A stretch of 64,000 nt of DNA from Sclerodactyla briareus (GCA_026419785.1 JAODTK010000411.1:124001-188000); one strand, 5' to 3'; positions 22,250 through 34,873 are shown, counted from the stretch's first letter. Notes: generated by a model not told the origin, from the letters alone. Made by a program: numbers and translations.

Positions 22250-23620
22250 TCGAATACTCGCTGTGCGTCACCCACCGGAAGTTTCGGAAATCAACGGCCA
22301 ACCGATAGATCACGGCCAACAACCTCGGCTCTGCCCCGAAGCTCGGCAGGGTTGTACAGTTATTATTCGAGAGGAGGGGATTAAGGTACCAAGGAACAGC
22401 CAAAACGTTATCCCTTTCCAATGTCGACTACAAAATATGTTCGAAAGCCTTAGTTACAAGAGTTGAACACAACAATAATTCCACCTCCATCAGTTCTTCT
22501 CAAACATGGATTCAGGGAAAGAGAGATTTATTGGAGAAACTATGCGTTTTATATTAAGGTTCAATTACATACTGCAAAGAGAAAACTTTTACATTGATTT
22601 CTTTACTGCTAGTGGACTTTGTAGAAGCTTTCGATATGTTGAAATCTTCAGGTCCTTGCACTTTTTCAAGTTTAACCGTTTCATTCATTGGATCTGTACA
22701 TCGTTTATGCCAATACTGGCATGCGTTACGACAATGGATACACAATTAATATTTAGGATATCAGTGGTTGTGAGACAAAGGGTGTCCTCTAAGCCCGATA
22801 CTTAGTTATTATTTTTGCGGAGGGGTTCGCAATTCAGAATTCAATTTAGCATCAAGTGTTGCCGCTATCAAGGGTATCTCAGTTTGAAAACATGAAACAA
22901 AAATTGTGCAATATGAGACGATACCACTATCTTTCGATGGGTCATATGCCAACGTGAGAGGCTACGTTTGGTATCGAATAACTTTCTAGAGATTTTATAA
23001 TGTTAAACTTCATTTAACTTCTAGAGAACGCGTCTGGGTTGAAAAGAGTAAACTATGATAAAGCAAACATTCCCCTTGAACCACTCTCGGACCGCAACGC
23101 CGAAATATTCGGACACTTCCCTTTTAAGTTGACTGGGTCCTTACTAAAGTTGGAGATATCATCCTTGACAGTAATAGAGAAACCTATGTCAGGTTGAACT
23201 TCATGCCAAAACTTTTACGATCGGAATGACTCTTGAACATTCAGAGTACTAAAGATCTCACACCGATTGGAACACAATGCTCGTGAAAATCCTTTTTTTT
23301 CGCTTTATATCAGCTGGTGGTGGTATCTCTTTCAGGTGTTTCCTGATCGACCCCACCCCATGTTCATTCCGCAGTTAGGAGAGCTGCCTTTTCAAGTGAT
23401 TCGGTCGGTAAGCAGACAAAATAAAAACGAAGCCCACTATGAATTCCCCATAATTGACGGAGGTTCAGGTGTGACTATATACTAGTTTCATACAAAGTTT
23501 GAAATGCTGTTGGGTAAAACGATATCTGAATTCTACGACTGCCAACATGAAAATTATAGTTCGATTTCCACTTCAAACATTTGTGGAACATTGTTGTCAG
23601 TGACGCCAATTCAATCAGGC
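22250..23620 (+). mobile_element. LINE of the L1/Tx1 group, reverse transcriptase fragment
   Basis: RT motifs in order on the plus strand: LSNVDYKICSKALVTRVE (the 'L-N-V-D-Y-K-I-x-x-K' block, 22,408-22,461), then the F-x-K-G-R-x-I-G-E block ('gatttattggagaaac', 22,525-22,541), then FNRFIHWICTSF (about 22,670-22,710), VRQRVSS (the V-R-Q-G-C-P-L-S block, about 22,768-22,790), the 'I-F-A-E' block (about 22,810), and caatatgagacgatacca (Y-A-D-D region, 22,909-22,926). Downstream, GHFPFKLTGS (23,109-23,140), 'LYISWWWYLFQV' (about 23,300-23,340) and IIDGGSGVTIY (23,450-23,485) match the thumb and C-terminal blocks of this group. Frame changes separate most motifs, so the copy is dead. The 5' part (endonuclease and ORF1) is not visible. 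Confidence 0.87.
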
Positions 23621-25160
23621 ATCATACTAAGAATAAATATTGAGATGCTGGTTGGGAGGGGCATGTTAATTTCAGGCAGCCGACCTGCGACTCAGGTTGA
23701 GGAAGTTGGGAATAACATTACATGAAACGGGAACAACAGCGTGCATTGTACAGGACACTTGTATAATACAACATCGTCATGTGAGGAAATTTCCTGCATC
23801 AAGACGGATCTCCTCGCCGTTCGATACGTTACACAGGCGTTTGGGTGATGCATGCCTTGAGTCACTTTATATTTAGGTATTCGAGAAACTATTCCATCTT
23901 CTTGGGAGAGAATCAAACAGGTTGAAGAGCACAGAGGAGTGGTACATGTCTATAATAATTTGTAAACGATTGGAGCGGGAACTTCATTACGATTCCAATT
24001 TCATACTGCGGGAATTCAGTCCCAAATGTTACAAATGAGTGGAATGTCAATTCTCGGATACGTCCAATATTATAGAAAAAACAAAGGAAGTAAACTTCAA
24101 TTTTCAATTCAAATTCTGCACAAATCATGGTAACGAATTCCGTTCCGTCATGAATAAATGTGATGAATGCCATCTTGTCGTTTTGTAAAGAGCAGGATGA
24201 AAGCATGGAACATTTGTCTTGCAGAGGCATTCACCTCTCCCTCCATACTGAATATTGAAGCAACTATGCTTGGTGTCCAACACCCTTACAACTTTCGAAT
24301 TTTTGAAAATTGAACGAGAACGCCCCACCATTGTAGAATGTTATCATAATTCAAATCTCATTGAAGTGAAGAAAGTCGTCAGTGAACGGGACAAGCACCC
24401 AACCGCCTTGATCGTACAAAACTGTATTAGCATAATCGCTCACTCTTCAACTAGAACTTGTGCAGGAAGACATGCACGGTTGTGAAGTATAATTACCTAA
24501 CACTTCGTAGATAAACAAATTTTCCCCATATCACGTAGCTTTAGTACGGATGCATTCATTATCATTAGACATACGTTTCTTATGTACGCTGTAAATATAG
24601 AGGAAATTTGAATGGATTTCTAATGATTGTCTTCCACATTTCATAAAATGATACATATAGTCATAGGCTTGATTCTGTATAGGCAAAATCAATGTTATAA
24701 AAATAAATAAATAAGAAGAAAACGGCAGAAAACAGAAAGCATCAAGTTCAATCCGCTTTTCTTTCCCTAGCTAAATATGCGAAATATCAATTATCACAAC
24801 TTCCCACCACTCCAAAAAACACAGGCATGGTCCCACACTAAAGCAATTGGGTAAATGTTACTCCCCATTCTCGAGTCCTGTGCTCTCATGAGGAAACTGA
24901 CCCCATATTATCCAGCTCGTGAATGATTCTTTGAAAGGAGTTTGGCGATCAAGCTGAAGGCGCGAGAGCATAAACGAAATAAGCAGCAGCGAAGTAGAGG
25001 TGTTTATGTCACAGGGGCAAATCTGGATCTGGCTCTCCCATTACACATATGGGGCAATTTCATGATTGGCAGGATCACGTATCTAATGCATGCCAGGGTT
25101 TTTCGGGGAGTCGGGGTTGGTGAAGGTTACGTCTGCCTGTCGCGATCGCTAAATGCACTT
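23621..25160. other. Unassigned sequence
   Basis: No supported gene. The first few hundred bases may be the remaining 3' part of the LINE. Short open frames on both strands at 23.7-24.5 kb have no recognisable motif. Confidence 0.3.
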
Positions 25161-25163
25161 TTT

Positions 25164-25800
25164 GTCTCTCCTGAATGAAATTCAAGAAGAGACTTGTCAC
25201 TATGGCGTGTATGTTTGTGTGTTATGTCAACTTCCCCTCCTCGTTGCAGGATTTCTCACAACCGTGGTGCCGATTATGACGAATGTTGTTGTAGCACCGG
25301 GTTGGGTGTACACGATCTGATTAGATTTTGGGCCGCAGTCATTAAGTGGTATTGCTTTATTTTTATGAATGTTTGTTAAGCTCGTTAGCAAATTCACAAG
25401 AACCGTATGTGCTAAGAGATGAGTTTGGCATGTCGATCTGTATGACCGTAGATGCCTGCTTAATTTTCAGCCTGAAATATGCCTAAGTAAGTGGTCTAAC
25501 TTGCATAATTTTATCGAATTTTCCAATTTCTTCAGATTTTCACGAAACTTGTCGGATTTTGGTCTAACCTGGTTCCCGAGAATTCAAAGTGAAGTCGGGG
25601 TCACTGGAGCATTTAATGTGTCTAATTTGTATATTTTAGCAATTTTTTAAGTTCGTTGGATTTCCCAAAAACTTGTGGGCCACCTTTGAATCCAGATATT
25701 TTGAAGGTACAAGCTGGGGTCATTGTATGTGCCTAAGTTGCCAATTTATTCCATTTCCAACTTGGTAAGAATTTCGCCAAACTCAGTCAGGGTTATGGTC
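25164..25800 (+). repeat. Hairpin-(TG)n module, copy 3, with tail
   Basis: A hairpin (GTCTCTCCTGAAT against ATTCAAGAAGAGAC, 25,164-25,193) is followed by a very short TG tract (about 25,205-25,220), 'gcaggatttctcacaac', 'gtacacgatctgattagatt' and 'gctcgttagcaaattcac'. After that comes the AT-rich tail seen at 13.9-14.2 kb. This copy keeps the frame of the 11-14 kb composite but has no AGGTCA tandem array in it. Confidence 0.7.
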
Positions 25801-26099
25801 CTTTAACATTTTCTTTCTTAACTGATGTGTTTATGTTCATGAATTTGATTGAATTCCATCATATAAAGCTTATGTTAGAATAACGCACTGAGGCACTGTG
25901 CGTTATTTAAGCTGCCCACACATCAACCCTCTCTCACCCAACCATTCATTAGGTTGATTAGACATCCAAAAATCCTGTTTTTTCTTTCCTCTCTTCTTGC
26001 ATGGGGAACGGGGACAAATGTGGAGGTTTCCCTGAAAGATATATTTCGGGACACCCTTGCTCTGCGTGGGGTAGTTGTTGTTGTGTGGGGGAGGCGGGG

Positions 26100-26345
26100 G
26101 AGGCCGAGGGTGTTTGCTGCCGGTAGAGGGGGGGGGGGGGTGATGGGCATGTCCGGCTGCTTGTGAAAAAATGAAAAGGCAATGAATAATGAAGAAAATG
26201 ATTAACGGCAACGTAGCCCGTCTGCTAAGGGGGGTTTGGAACCTTTCAAGTTTGGAGTTTGGGTCTAAGAAGTGAGGTGGACTGAGCGAAAAAACTTGAT
26301 TCAAAATGTGGGGGGGATGATGGAGAGAGGAGTGGGGGGGGGGGA
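26100..26345. other. G-rich purine tracts
   Basis: Runs of G at about 26,129-26,140 and 26,334-26,343 and GGGGGG-type purine stretches between them create long low-complexity proline/histidine frames on the minus strand, including the longest open frame in the window (25,903-26,391). No motif supports a gene. Confidence 0.5.
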
Positions 26346-26524
26346 CATGAAGAAGAAAAAAGTCAATAAGGGACTTTGTAATGAAAGTCAAACGTATTGG
26401 TCAGTTTCTTTTAGGATTTTAAGGAAATTTACGTGTTTATAGTGAAAATATGTGATGTTCGTTTGACATGATGGTTGAATGAAAAGAGTTGGTTGTGATA
26501 GTGTGTAGTGTAGTGAATAATAGA

Positions 26525-26565
26525 AACCACTTGATCGCCCAACCGGCGAGACACTTTGGCGGGGA
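26525..26565 (+). repeat. Interspersed repeat 'A', copy 3 (fragment)
   Basis: 'taatagaaaccacttgatcg' and 'cgcccaaccggcgagacact' match the second half of copies 1 and 2. It runs straight into a poly-T stretch and then the LINE C-terminal fragment. Confidence 0.55.
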
Positions 26566-26589
26566 ATTTTTTTTTTTTTTTTCACCCCG

Positions 26590-26815
26590 CCTTGTTTGGA
26601 CACCTGACGCGCTTTCCAGGGGACGATCCTGCCCACTACGTTCTGTCGGAACGTGATCCCAATGAGTTGGGGCAGGGACGCCACGTAGACTCAATGGATA
26701 GCCAGCTTCGAGGGTACCTCAGAGTGTTGGGGTGGATTGGCCAGGCCCGGGCCTGCTCGCTTGCCCGGGAGACCAGTCGAGTGGAAGCGGCAGGTGGATG
26801 CGACTAGAAACCTCG
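26590..26815 (+). mobile_element. LINE ORF C-terminal fragment
   Basis: The frame reads HLTRFPGDDPAHYVLSERDP, then NELGQGRHVDS, then QLRGYLRVLGW, then ACSLARETSRVE. This is the layout of the C-terminal tail of many LINE ORF2 proteins: a 'G-H-x-x-R-L-P...R-x-L' helix, a 'G-x-R-x-R-G-R-P-x-x-x-W' basic block, and a final '...A-x-x-R-x-x-W' block. The basic block is degraded. No RT lies upstream, so this is an isolated 3' piece. The clade is not certain. Confidence 0.6.
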
Positions 26816-26907
26816 GCATGGGATCATCATGAGTGAGTGAGAGTGCAAATGCTCGCCCACTTGAGAGACATGTTTGCTAATACACTTCATTTTTGTACGA
26901 AAATTAA

Positions 26908-27970
26908 AGGGGAACTACAGCGAAAGGTTATGTTTCAATTACTTCTAGATATTGTCAGACATTCCTAACGGTGTTTGGATGGACTGGAAGACTCCGGTTA
27001 TCATTGTCCAGCAGTGAATCCAGCCCTTGGTGCATTTTCATCAATCAGCGCGGACAGTGCACAGCGGCATTATGCAAACTTTCAAATATCCCCCAATATC
27101 GGGACGTAGTCACAACCAAGCAACCAGAATAGACTCAGTTGGTGGAAGTAAGTACGGAGTTAGCGCTCGAGCCCAGAAGTAGCAGAACGTAGTTATATCA
27201 TAATTTTTCAAACAGAGAAAATGGTAATTAAGAAAAAAATTGGATGCATAATTACACTGGTGGGGAGTTGCAACCCATTATAGTGAAGTTATGACTACAA
27301 CCGATTAGAAAATATCACCAAGAAGCAAATAAATTGCCCAATCGACAAAAAATATTTTCGAACTCGCTCGATCCGGACGTTACCATACACAAGTCTATTC
27401 ATAATATTCTCTATTAGAGCTGCCATTGAGGTGAAGTGTTGTGGAGATCCAACTGTACAAATTTCCGATGGACAGCGTAGACGGGAGATAATCGGATTGG
27501 TATTCAATCATGTGGACTGCTGTTTGGTCAGATGATTAAGGTCGGCAAAATCCAGTCATGTTGTTCGAAATTTTAGACAAGAAATTTGGGGGAAAATGCT
27601 AATTTAGAAAGGTGAAGGGGTAGTACAGATTATAAAGTAAGATTGTTTCGACGAGGCCTTGCTAAAACTCGTGACGGTCTCAAGTAACAGTTCAAGTGGC
27701 TGGTATAAAGTGTTGTCGTGTTATTCGGTTATAAAATAGCGGCTGGGTCGCCGCTTATGTCACAATTAAGGAGGATTTCTCAATAGTCACGCTAGATGGC
27801 GCTGTGCACAGTAGCGCTGAGTTATGGCGCATTACCAAAGGCGGGAAGTTGAACTCGGTGTTTTGATCCTTGGAGGGGGTCGTTCGGAGGGGGGGCGTTC
27901 AAAATACGGATGGAAGTGGGTTGAAAAGTATGCGAAAAGTAGGGAAAATGTTCCTTGACTGGAGTCCCCT
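26908..27970. mobile_element. TTAA-flanked 1.06 kb TIR element
   Basis: TTAA at 26,904-26,907 precedes AGGGGAACTACAG, and CTGGAGTCCCCT ending at 27,970 is followed by TTAA at 27,971-27,974. The ends are inverted repeats (AGGGGA-CT-CAG) and the TTAA duplication is the signature of piggyBac and Kolobok insertions. The interior has only short unrelated open frames, so it is non-autonomous. Which of the two superfamilies it belongs to cannot be told from the ends alone. Confidence 0.6.
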
Positions 27971-27974
27971 TTAA

Positions 27975-30900
27975 GTATTTTCTGCCATCATGTCGATACA
28001 TGTCTGATAGGCATCTTCGAATCAATAGATGCATGAAACAGTTTGGGTCCAAGGCCGCAGTTTCAATGGTTCATTGAAGTGGGGATGAATTTGCCCCACT
28101 TTCATTTAGGCACTTCAAATTCAATATCATACTTTACCCTTATGTACCGGAGTACCCAGGCATATGGAATGGTTCATAATGAAAAAATAAACGAGTCATT
28201 CCTTGCACCCCAACAACCTTTCAAAGTACCCTTATTTCGAAGAGAAAACGGGGGGCTTTCAAGGAACCACAAAACCTTGGGGGTCTGATGTGGAGCAAGA
28301 TTTAAAAAAGGTGAAGAAGTTGTTTACATCAGAAAATCCGCTCAAAAGTGACCTTTTCTGACTACTCGGAAAATTTCGCCCCCCCCCCCCTCAAACGTGA
28401 AGCAAAAAATAATGTTTTATCTTCCAGAAGCCTGTATATATATATTGAAGCAGTGAGTTTTATTTGATCATCTGATAGAGTATGACGACAGGTTAATAAA
28501 CGACGAAAAATTTCATGTTTTTGGGGCCCCAATCACGATTTTTCAGGACAGAAATTAAAATTCACCTTTCCCCAGCCATAGTTCCGATCGATGTCTTGTG
28601 ACGTCATTTTGTCTGGAGTCGCTTTCCACGGATTGATAGGGGGTAACAACGTAGGGCATACGCCACTTCTAGGAAATTCTCTGAGATCCTCCGTTCGCCA
28701 GCTTCGGAGAAAACGTAAGCGCTTTTCGCGCATTCGGTCCATAACTGTGTGCACGAGAGGTAATTACAATGTCATTACATACAATACTAATCCAGGATGC
28801 TGTAGAAGCCCTGCGATTTTAACTTTTAATTTGAGACGATGATAGAAGAGTAATCGTCTAGCCTTTTTCAAGGACCGCGGGTAGTTCGGATTAGAGGGAG
28901 AAGTTGTCGTGCGGAACTATAAGGGAGCCCCTGCTTCCGAAATCCTTTGAAAGGTGAGTTGCTGAGCCTCGGCAGGCTGAATAGCAATACACAATGGATT
29001 CAGCAGCTATCAAGCTATTTTGCATATGCGCATACATAATTTTCCCCGGTGGCCATTTTGGTACTTTCAGGAGAAAGCCCTTTTCTTCTCCTTCCAATGA
29101 TGCATAGGTGCCTATTGACAATTATGCTCCTATTTCGAGTCAAAAAAGATAGCTGAGGCTTGCCCTTTTTCTTCAGACCTCTGGTACATAAGGTTTAGAC
29201 TCGTAATATTGGAGAATTACCCTCACTAAATTTCCATAACCTGTACATTACTCACACTATGGGTTAGAGGTTATTTTCATCCAACTGTTTGCCATTGCGA
29301 CGTTTCATAGCATTAATGCCTGCACCCCAAATACATAATATTGTCACAGACATTGTCCTCCCGCTTCTGAGTCTAATGTTACAACTGAAGACGTCTATTG
29401 TGCGATCTCTTGAAAACCGAGTGAGTGTATGATGAGGTCGAACCTAATTAAATCGAGCTTAGCTAACGCAACATGAGAGATAGATTTACAGTTTTTGTGA
29501 ATAGATATCTCAATGAGGTCACTTCGACAAACTCATACTTGGAGACAGGCTATTGTGGGGGCAAATTTTGCAAACATAGTGAGGGTGATGATGAGGTAGA
29601 ACCTAAATATCAGAGCTTTCTAAGCAAACAGGAATAGAGGATTATACTTTCGTAAATAGCATAACTCAATTAGTTTTCACTTCGATAGAACGCGTACCTA
29701 TCTATTCATACGCTTTGACACCTCCGAATTGTAATCAGACTATTTCGCAATGAGACGTGTCCCAAATCACAGGAGCCCCCCACTCAGCACACCATGAAGC
29801 AGGACAAAAGAAAACATAAGCTGAATGACACTGGTGCTAGACGGGCTGGCTGAGCTTCAAAGCACAACTCTCGCATCACCTCGGCGGAATGACCTGTTTC
29901 ACTTCATATCAGATCTAAAGCGTTTATAGAGAAAAGGACCGCGGAGCCTAGATTGCCTATATATATTTTTCTGCTAACGCTGACGTTTTTTATGCGCAAG
30001 ACGGTCAAAGCATATTGATTTTGGAGTTCTATATGGAAGAAACACCTGATGATCCATTTAGACCAAAGCTTCGGTATTGCGCCCACGTTGGCGTTAGTAC
30101 GGTGGGGAGTGGGCATTTTAACAAGTAGTCCATCCTGAATATACTGTAATTTTCTTCGGTCAAAATACATATCATATTATTCAACAAATGACACTGTGAA
30201 CGTCTAATATAGCACAACATTGCTACGTCTACAGGTGACATACCCATGCATTGTGACAGACATTCCTTCCTAAATCTTCTGAAATTGCCTGGATGTGATG
30301 CCCATATGGACTGAGATGTTCCACTGCGCGTATGAAATTTGACTCTCATACCCAGCAATTCTTCGAATAGGCCATGATTTTACTGAATTCTTATACTATA
30401 TGTGTGTTCCTCATGATGACACCGGGCGCGATACAGTACGGCGGATATTCCAGCATGCTCAAGTGGCAGACAGACCAATCCTATGTCTCCGGCGTGGGTT
30501 TCCGGAGTGCCCTAGCAGCTCTCGGAATTCCGAATGCCTCTCTAATACAATCTGAGTACAATCTCATTTGGGGAACATTTTTATCGTGATTTCGATTGAC
30601 AAGATTCTGGAGAATTATAAAGACGATTCAATGATACTTTGCATCGAGAACAGACGTCTATGGAGATGACATAGCACAGGTCTACTGGACGTCGTATTAA
30701 AAGAATCTTGAAATACAGAAACGAAATAGGTAACAAGTATATTATAATCAAGGTGACAATTGTTTAGGATGAATTTGAAGGTCATCTATGTCTTAAGTGG
30801 GTCCAAAAGTTGCCCAACCAGTACAGATCTTGTCCAGTCAAGGCTATTTAAGTGTGTTATAGCTTTCTTAGGAGGGTACCAGAATATATTGCTTTTGTGT

Positions 30901-31490
30901 GTGTGCTTGGGGCTTTGGGGTAATTGCACACGATCTGTTTGTACTGTGCATGTGCGGCGATAGGCGTACATACATAGGTACGGTGTGGAGAATGTAGTAT
31001 TTTTTTTTTTCTTTTTTTGTTCTGCACGTTGCATGTTTTAATATGGGAACACGTGTATGATGCTCCGTGCAGGTTTATTGGCAATTATTTTGTTATCCCC
31101 CATATTTAATGGAAGTCTAATTGCTGAAAAAGATTGGCCTGTAATTTATACTGGCATTAACAATGAAGTCACGGAACCCATGATAATCAGAATCACGTGA
31201 CTTGGTTTTCTTATGATGTTTTCATCAAATGACAAATTCAGTACTAACAAAATAATGCTATGGGATATACATATCTTTGAACTCGAGACAGCGTGGTCTA
31301 TTGCGCCTAAAGTTAACAACCCGCTCGGGGCGGGACCGTGTTTGGGTCAACGGAGGCAGTACGTCCCCTTCGGCGCTAATACCTCTGTTGAACGGCTCGG
31401 TCAAAACCGAAAAACCCGGTTTGACAACCTCGGTTAGCAAATCGAAAACCGACTATTTGCTCGGAACTAACCTGCAGCCTTAATTCGCAC
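27975..31490. other. Unassigned sequence
   Basis: No supported gene in 3.5 kb. A pure C run lies at 28,378-28,392. The open frames at 30,029-30,358 (minus) and 30,374-30,589 (plus) carry no motif I know. The stretch 31,380-31,460 is rich in 'aaaccg/cggttt' inverted pairs and may fold. Confidence 0.35.
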
Positions 31491-31497
31491 ACTCTTC

Positions 31498-32160
31498 CAC
31501 CTGTACCAACCACTCGGTCGCTAACTTTCTGATTTGTCACTGACCTATGTACTTACAACCTGTCACTTCGTTATCCGTGATCTGGTGAAAGGTCTTGTCT
31601 TTCGCACCCGTGGAGTACACTGGTGACGATTCGGCGTACACTTGCGTGATAGATGTGCATACAGTATTGTACATGACTAAGTTTACAATAGCAGTTATGT
31701 GACACTTACACAACACTTCGTGAGGCGGGTCCACAGACTAAAAGAAAACAGAATACATAGAGGGCAAGACTGGTACCTGTGTTATTTCACACACTGGTGT
31801 GTAGTTTTTACCAAGTTGTTGTGTGTTTAACACCTGTACCAACCACTCGGTCGCTAACTTCTGATATTGTCACTAACCTATGTACCTACAACGCGTCATT
31901 TACTTTCCGTTACCGTGATTGGTGAAATGTCTCCGTCGCACATCCGTGAGTACCTGGTGACATTTCGGCGTCCACTTGCGTGAATAGATGCGTACAGTAT
32001 TGGTACAGGACTAGTTTACCCAGCAGTTATGTGACACTTACACAACACGATGCGTGAGGCGGGTCCACAGAATACATAGAAAACAGAATACATAGCGCAA
32101 GACTGGTACATGTTTATTCACACAACTGGTGTTAGTTGTTTCACAAAGTGGTTTTGTGTT
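31498..32160. repeat. 333-bp tandem duplication
   Basis: Two head-to-tail copies begin 'cacctgtaccaaccactcgg' at 31,498 and 31,831. They share 'cagttatgtgacacttacac', 'gcgggtccacag', 'gcaagactggtac' and an end rich in 'gtgttt'. Differences are mostly one- or two-base indels. No coding capacity. Confidence 0.85.
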
Positions 32161-32252
32161 TTTTTTGCTTTTGCTAGTTGCCCCTAATTCATGGGCTAGT
32201 TTTCCAGACTCTGATCCCGTACAGGAGACGCGACGCATCATAGTCCTCTCTA

Positions 32253-32640
32253 AAGCTTGGATTCCTAGATGCATGCGTATGTGAAAAATCGCCTTTACGT
32301 GAACTGAGCGGGGGGCTGTGTTTTAACATTTATATCTAGTTTGCAAGAGAATTGGTTCGCACAGAAGCCAAATTCACCAACACCAACAAAAAGGCACACA
32401 CCAACGCCTGAATAGGCGAAATAACCGCATTTACCAATCGTAATGCGGGTGCGTGTCAACCGCTAATGGATTCTATGGAATAGCTTCCCTAAGAAGCCAA
32501 GAAACGACAATATGCATAGGCTGCTGTCTTTTTATGGTGTTTTCGCATACACTACAGTGTTTTCTTCTTCTCTTCTGAAACAAACTTTCGGTTTCGTAAT
32601 ATGTAATTTCACATGCAACAATCCGGAAGGCGGGGAATTA
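32253..32640. mobile_element. MITE 'D', partial older copy
   Basis: From 'aagcttggattcctagatgc' it aligns with the intact element at 33,961: shared landmarks are 'gtgaaaaatcgcc', 'acgtgaactgag', 'cgtatc/gtgtcaaccgc', 'tggattctatgga' and 'gtgttttcttcttctcttct'. The matching right terminal repeat is missing, so the copy is truncated or replaced there. Confidence 0.65.
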
Positions 32641-32947
32641 ATTGTTCGTGTAACCGGATTGAGTGGTACGGCGTGGACGTCTCCACACTAACAATCATTC
32701 CCATTGCACACATTCGTCATGTATTTGGACTCTAGTAGTCCACTCTAATATCAAATTAAAATATTGACAACCCACGGGTGCCCGCACAATACATTTTTTT
32801 TTTCTCTCCAGAGAATAATCCCACTAATCACCATGATACTGGTGACTCTAGGGTACCCATGTAACATTTTCCATCCAGTGCTAGCCTAGCAGTTCTGGTA
32901 GTAGTTAGAAGAGTCGCCCTAGCGCGCCACAGTAACTGACACGCAGG

Positions 32948-33230
32948 GAAATAAGTATATACTGATCCCTAATGAATGCCATACGTATTATAGCTGCATT
33001 TTTACACTTACATAGGTGAATTCAACATAAATATTAAGTTAAAATTTCTTTCGAAACTCAGTAACTTTAGAAAAACCCAACAAATTATTCCGAATCGTTT
33101 TGTAACGTGATGCTATAGGTAATCACTGCGAGTGGATATCGAGGCAATGTCATAATACGGGTTAATTAATTTCACAACAGTAAAAGTCTAGTAAACTCTA
33201 TGATTGATGGTTATTCATTTGTAAAATTAT
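32948..33230. repeat. Diverged duplication, copy 1
   Basis: It aligns with 34,874-35,155 through 'ttcgaaactca', 'gtggatatcgag', 'cataatacgg' and 'gatggttattcat', in order. It lies downstream of MITE D in both places, though at different distances (about 310 and 520 bases), so either a larger segment was duplicated or a second repeat family sits next to MITE D. Confidence 0.6.
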
Positions 33231-33960
33231 TTGGCGATGCTCCAATCCCCTAAGCGTCAGTTATCGCCGTTGCTCTTCACTCGCGATGAGCCTGGTAGAC
33301 GAAGTATGATGTGCCAGTTAAAGAAGCCAGTACTGTCAACCCGGTACTGTAACTTGCGCCTTCCGATCCGTTGCGAATCTTCTTTGACGGAGTGCTAAAC
33401 CGTCACAATGGGTCCACATATAACAGTTTCCATTATTATCGTCATATGTAGTATCGTGTAATTTGTCAAGGAGAGTTGCTTTTAATGGCGTCAGTAATGT
33501 ATTTCAGTTTTAGGCAGTGCCCCTTACTGTTTGTGAATTTACCCCCATTCTATTCTTGCCCCTGGTCTTATGGGAGCAGAACCCTACATTTTTGTGATTT
33601 TGTGTTTTTTCTGATCGGGGAGAATTCACCTACTTGCATGGGTCAAAACTAGTGGCGTAGTCAGTGATATCACGTAGAAGTCTTCCATATTGTCGAGTGA
33701 TTCGCCTTTTGTTCCTCTTTTCATTACAGGACATTCGGTAGCGTGCGAAGAGGCGTTCCTGGCGTTTCCACTGATCAAATATCGCACCCGGCCGCCGCCG
33801 TAATCGTCAAAAAACTCATGCGGCAGTAGCATTGTTCCAACGACAGGCCCCCAGTGTTTCCAGCGATAGCAGAGAAGATCCAGTTCCGTATCTAAAATGT
33901 AACAAAATCTCTAAGTTCAACACGAAACTACACCTGACTCGAATAACATACACAAGAATA

Positions 33961-34353
33961 AGGCTGGGATTCCAAGATGCGTATGCGTATGTGAAAAATC
34001 GCCAATCTACGTGAACTGAGAGGGGGATACTGTTGAATTTTGTTCTATTTAGTTTACAACGATAGATCTTAGTTCCACAGGAAGCTATAAATTTCATAAA
34101 TTAAGGCAAACCACTGCGAAATGCGAAAAAGTACTGTACCCATGCGTATGCGGATGCGTATCACCCACCGCGAATGAATTCTATGGAAAATCTTTTTTAA
34201 AAGCAGCACTACAATCGCATGGCTGCCTGCCTTTTATGTCTTTTTTTTTAACACTAATAGTGTTTTCCTCTTCTGAATAAACGTTTTGTTTTCATAAATA
34301 TGTGATTCTGACATCCCGCCCGGTACGGCATACGCATCTGGAATCCCTGGCCT
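33961..34353. mobile_element. MITE 'D', complete copy (393 bp)
   Basis: The left end AGGCTGGGATTCCAAGATGC, then GTATGCG, pairs with the reverse complement of the right end, AGGCCAGGGATTCCAGATGC, then GTATGCC: about 25 bases of inverted repeat with single-base gaps. Subterminal 'gcgtatgcg' motifs recur inside. A TA dinucleotide lies at both edges, which would suit Tc1/mariner, but the boundary is ambiguous. No coding capacity. Confidence 0.8.
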
Positions 34354-34873
34354 AACTTTCAACCCATTTTTCCACTTCCATCTCTTCCCGACATACCCTG
34401 CTCGTTATATAGTTTTGAGGAGACACTCACTGGTAATCCTAATAGTAAACTGAGTGTGGGCAATGATGGAGCATAAACTTCCGTACCCTCTAATAGCTTG
34501 AGACGGTCATTAACGATTCAGAGACATACCCCGTGTCCAGCAAAACGGCATGGTTATTGCTGACCTGATAAAGTAGTCGAATGACGATTAGAGCAAGCTA
34601 ACGTCTTATTGAAACCGGCCGGAATTGAAACCGGTCCCCGGTTAATCAGGAACCTTTAAGGTAACCAAAATGACAATTATAACTACCCTAACGTTCGAAA
34701 TTGTAGGAGTTTCGATCTCTGTTGCTACTCCCGACCTGCACATGGTCTAATTACCCAATTACCCACTGAGTTGATTGGCCAAATAACCGAGTTTCGTGCC
34801 CTGATACAACCCCCACATCCCCCATGACAGTACCACACCTTCATCCAACCCATGCAAGTAGCTTACACTCGCA

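Noticed and set aside
25903-26391. Longest open frame of the window (162 codons, minus), proline/histidine rich
   Set aside because: It exists because of G-runs and purine-rich DNA; other frames over it are open as well, and it has no domain or splice support.
31300-31480. Inverted 'aaaccg/cggttt' pairs as a possible RNA gene or promoter
   Set aside because: The pairs are short and can fold in several competing ways; no gene start follows.
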